Source of the DNA: Flavobacteriales bacterium
GTDB taxonomy: Bacteria; Bacteroidota; Bacteroidia; Flavobacteriales; BACL11
DNA length: 6,207 bases
Assembly (NCBI GenBank): GCA_002683775.1
Contig: NYTT01000018.1
Coordinates: 1-6,207 of the forward strand
Reading direction: 5' to 3'
Position 1 is the first letter of the stretch; every line of letters begins with the position of its first letter. The notes below the pieces were generated by a model. It was not told the origin of the DNA. It did no database searches and saw only the letters and a program-made list of their open reading frames with translations. Below are positions 5,184 to 6,207 of this stretch, piece by piece. A program made the translations under genes and the position numbers.

Positions 5184-6207
5184 ATGAAAAAAATAATATT
5201 ATCATTTATAGTATCAATGAGCTTAGTTTTAGCACATGCTCAATGTAATTCAAATCCAATTTCTGACAATGGAGGGTCAGGGACATTAAATTTCTCTGAT
5301 AGCTCATCTGTTTCTCCTGGATGGTCATTAAATTATTCTGTGTCTTATTTATGGGACTTTAGAGATGGCACTACATCAACTCAACAAAATCCTTGTCATA
5401 CTTATGGAGATTTATCTAATGTTACATCTCCATATACTACTTTGACTGTTACATATTTTGACTCTACAACAATTAACTATTGTATAGATACAGATTCAGT
5501 TCAGGTTATTACTTTAATGAATCCATGTAACTACGGTAATTTGCAAATTTCAGCTTCAGGCACTAATTTATCAGCTGACTGGACTTACAATGTTGGTGGT
5601 AGTGCAGGTTGTGCAAATAATTATCCCGACACTTATTTATGGTCAAATGGAGATACTACTCAAATAATAAATGTCAATAGTCCTGGTTCTTATACATGTA
5701 CAGTTACTACGACAACTGGTTGTGTATATACAAGTACATACTCATATAATGGTTCTTTGATTCCAACTTTTGATTGTAATTTAATAGATTTCAATGAACT
5801 TAATAATAGTCAGGATACTCTAACAATCTCATCTAACTATTTAAATAATAACTTTCCTGAAGTAATAGATTCATTATCATTTTGGGAGGCTTATTCAACC
5901 GATGGTAATGTAAATTTATTAGCTGCTTTATCTGTTAATCCTGTTAGCTTTATAAATATAGGAGGTTTTAACGGGCTTCTTTGTGATACTTTTATTGTCT
6001 GTGCCAATGTATTCTTATATGATAGTTTATACCAACATAATTTACAAGCAAATCCTCCTTTAGGATCTGCCTGTAATACATGCGATACAATTGCATGGGA
6101 CGGAAATACATGGAATATATCTTCTCCTCTAGCTACATACGATTGTGATCCTGTTTTAGGATGTTATACAAATACATCTGGTTCAGGTACATTTACCTCA
6201 CTTACAG
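5184..6207 (+). CDS. Secreted PKD/Ig-like repeat protein, C-terminus beyond the window
   Basis: The frame is open from ATG 5184 to the window edge (341 complete codons, no stop), so only the N-terminal part is seen. Residues 1-19 are a signal peptide (MKKIILSFIVSMSLVLAHA) with a signal peptidase I cut after AHA; Cys21 is not in a lipobox, so it is not a lipoprotein. A PKD-like domain contains YLWDFRDGTTSTQQNPCHTY (55-74), where the usual WDFGDG glycine is Arg60. A second Ig-like repeat contains YLWSNGDTTQ (151-160) followed by GSYTCTVTTTTGC (168-180), common in Bacteroidota adhesins and gliding proteins. Residues 195-341 are not recognised. There are 14 cysteines, suggesting disulfide bonds outside the cell. 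Such proteins are often exported by the type IX system, but its C-terminal signal would lie outside the window. Its promoter carries the same palindrome as the regulator gene, so it is probably controlled by that regulator. Confidence 0.88.
   Translation, partial: MKKIILSFIVSMSLVLAHAQCNSNPISDNGGSGTLNFSDSSSVSPGWSLNYSVSYLWDFRDGTTSTQQNPCHTYGDLSNVTSPYTTLTVTYFDSTTINYCIDTDSVQVITLMNPCNYGNLQISASGTNLSADWTYNVGGSAGCANNYPDTYLWSNGDTTQIINVNSPGSYTCTVTTTTGCVYTSTYSYNGSLIPTFDCNLIDFNELNNSQDTLTISSNYLNNNFPEVIDSLSFWEAYSTDGNVNLLAALSVNPVSFINIGGFNGLLCDTFIVCANVFLYDSLYQHNLQANPPLGSACNTCDTIAWDGNTWNISSPLATYDCDPVLGCYTNTSGSGTFTSLT

Overview
This AT-rich window most likely comes from a member of the Bacteroidota, probably a free-living (perhaps marine) Flavobacteriales relative. 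The reasons are the low GC content, AT-rich translation starts with no Shine-Dalgarno sequence, two TAnnTTTG promoter -7 elements, a ~190-residue Crp/Fnr regulator of the Bacteroidota kind, and a secreted PKD/Ig-like protein with a WSNGDTTQ-type repeat. Every gene I can support is on the + strand. I see no RNA gene, insertion sequence, CRISPR array or phage gene.

Positions 1-125 are a non-coding leader with a 13-bp inverted repeat and three TTAATAAAA repeats. Positions 126-4407 hold five closely packed genes (gaps of 18, 33, 20 and 5 nt) that look like one operon: an exported glutathione peroxidase-like thiol peroxidase, a pterin-4a-carbinolamine dehydratase, a 12-TM RND/MMPL-type exporter with a TTG start, a SRPBCC ligand-binding protein, and the UV-damage endonuclease UvsE. 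Peroxide removal, UV-lesion repair and a hydrophobic-ligand protein beside a lipid-type exporter together suggest a light/oxidative-stress module. That joint role is inferred; the individual families are recognised from motifs.

Positions 4408-5183 hold a Crp/Fnr-family regulator (4532-5104, TTG start) between two promoter regions. From 5184 to the window end is the N-terminal 341 residues of a secreted, cysteine-rich PKD/Ig-like protein that runs off the edge.

The most interesting result is a paired regulatory signature. A 14-bp palindrome, TTAACATATGTTAA, lies upstream of the secreted-protein gene (5111-5124), and a 13/14 copy, TTAGCATATGTTAA, lies upstream of the regulator gene (4429-4442). 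Each is followed after exactly 22 nt by a perfect Bacteroidota -7 element (TAnnTTTG), and neither promoter has a TTTG -33 element. The sequence has the form of the Listeria PrfA box (TTAACA-N2-TGTTAA), and PrfA is itself a Crp/Fnr-family activator. The inferred start sites put each palindrome near -41.5, the class II activator position. The simplest reading is that the encoded regulator activates its own gene and the adjacent surface-protein gene, so these two genes would form a small, apparently undescribed regulon.
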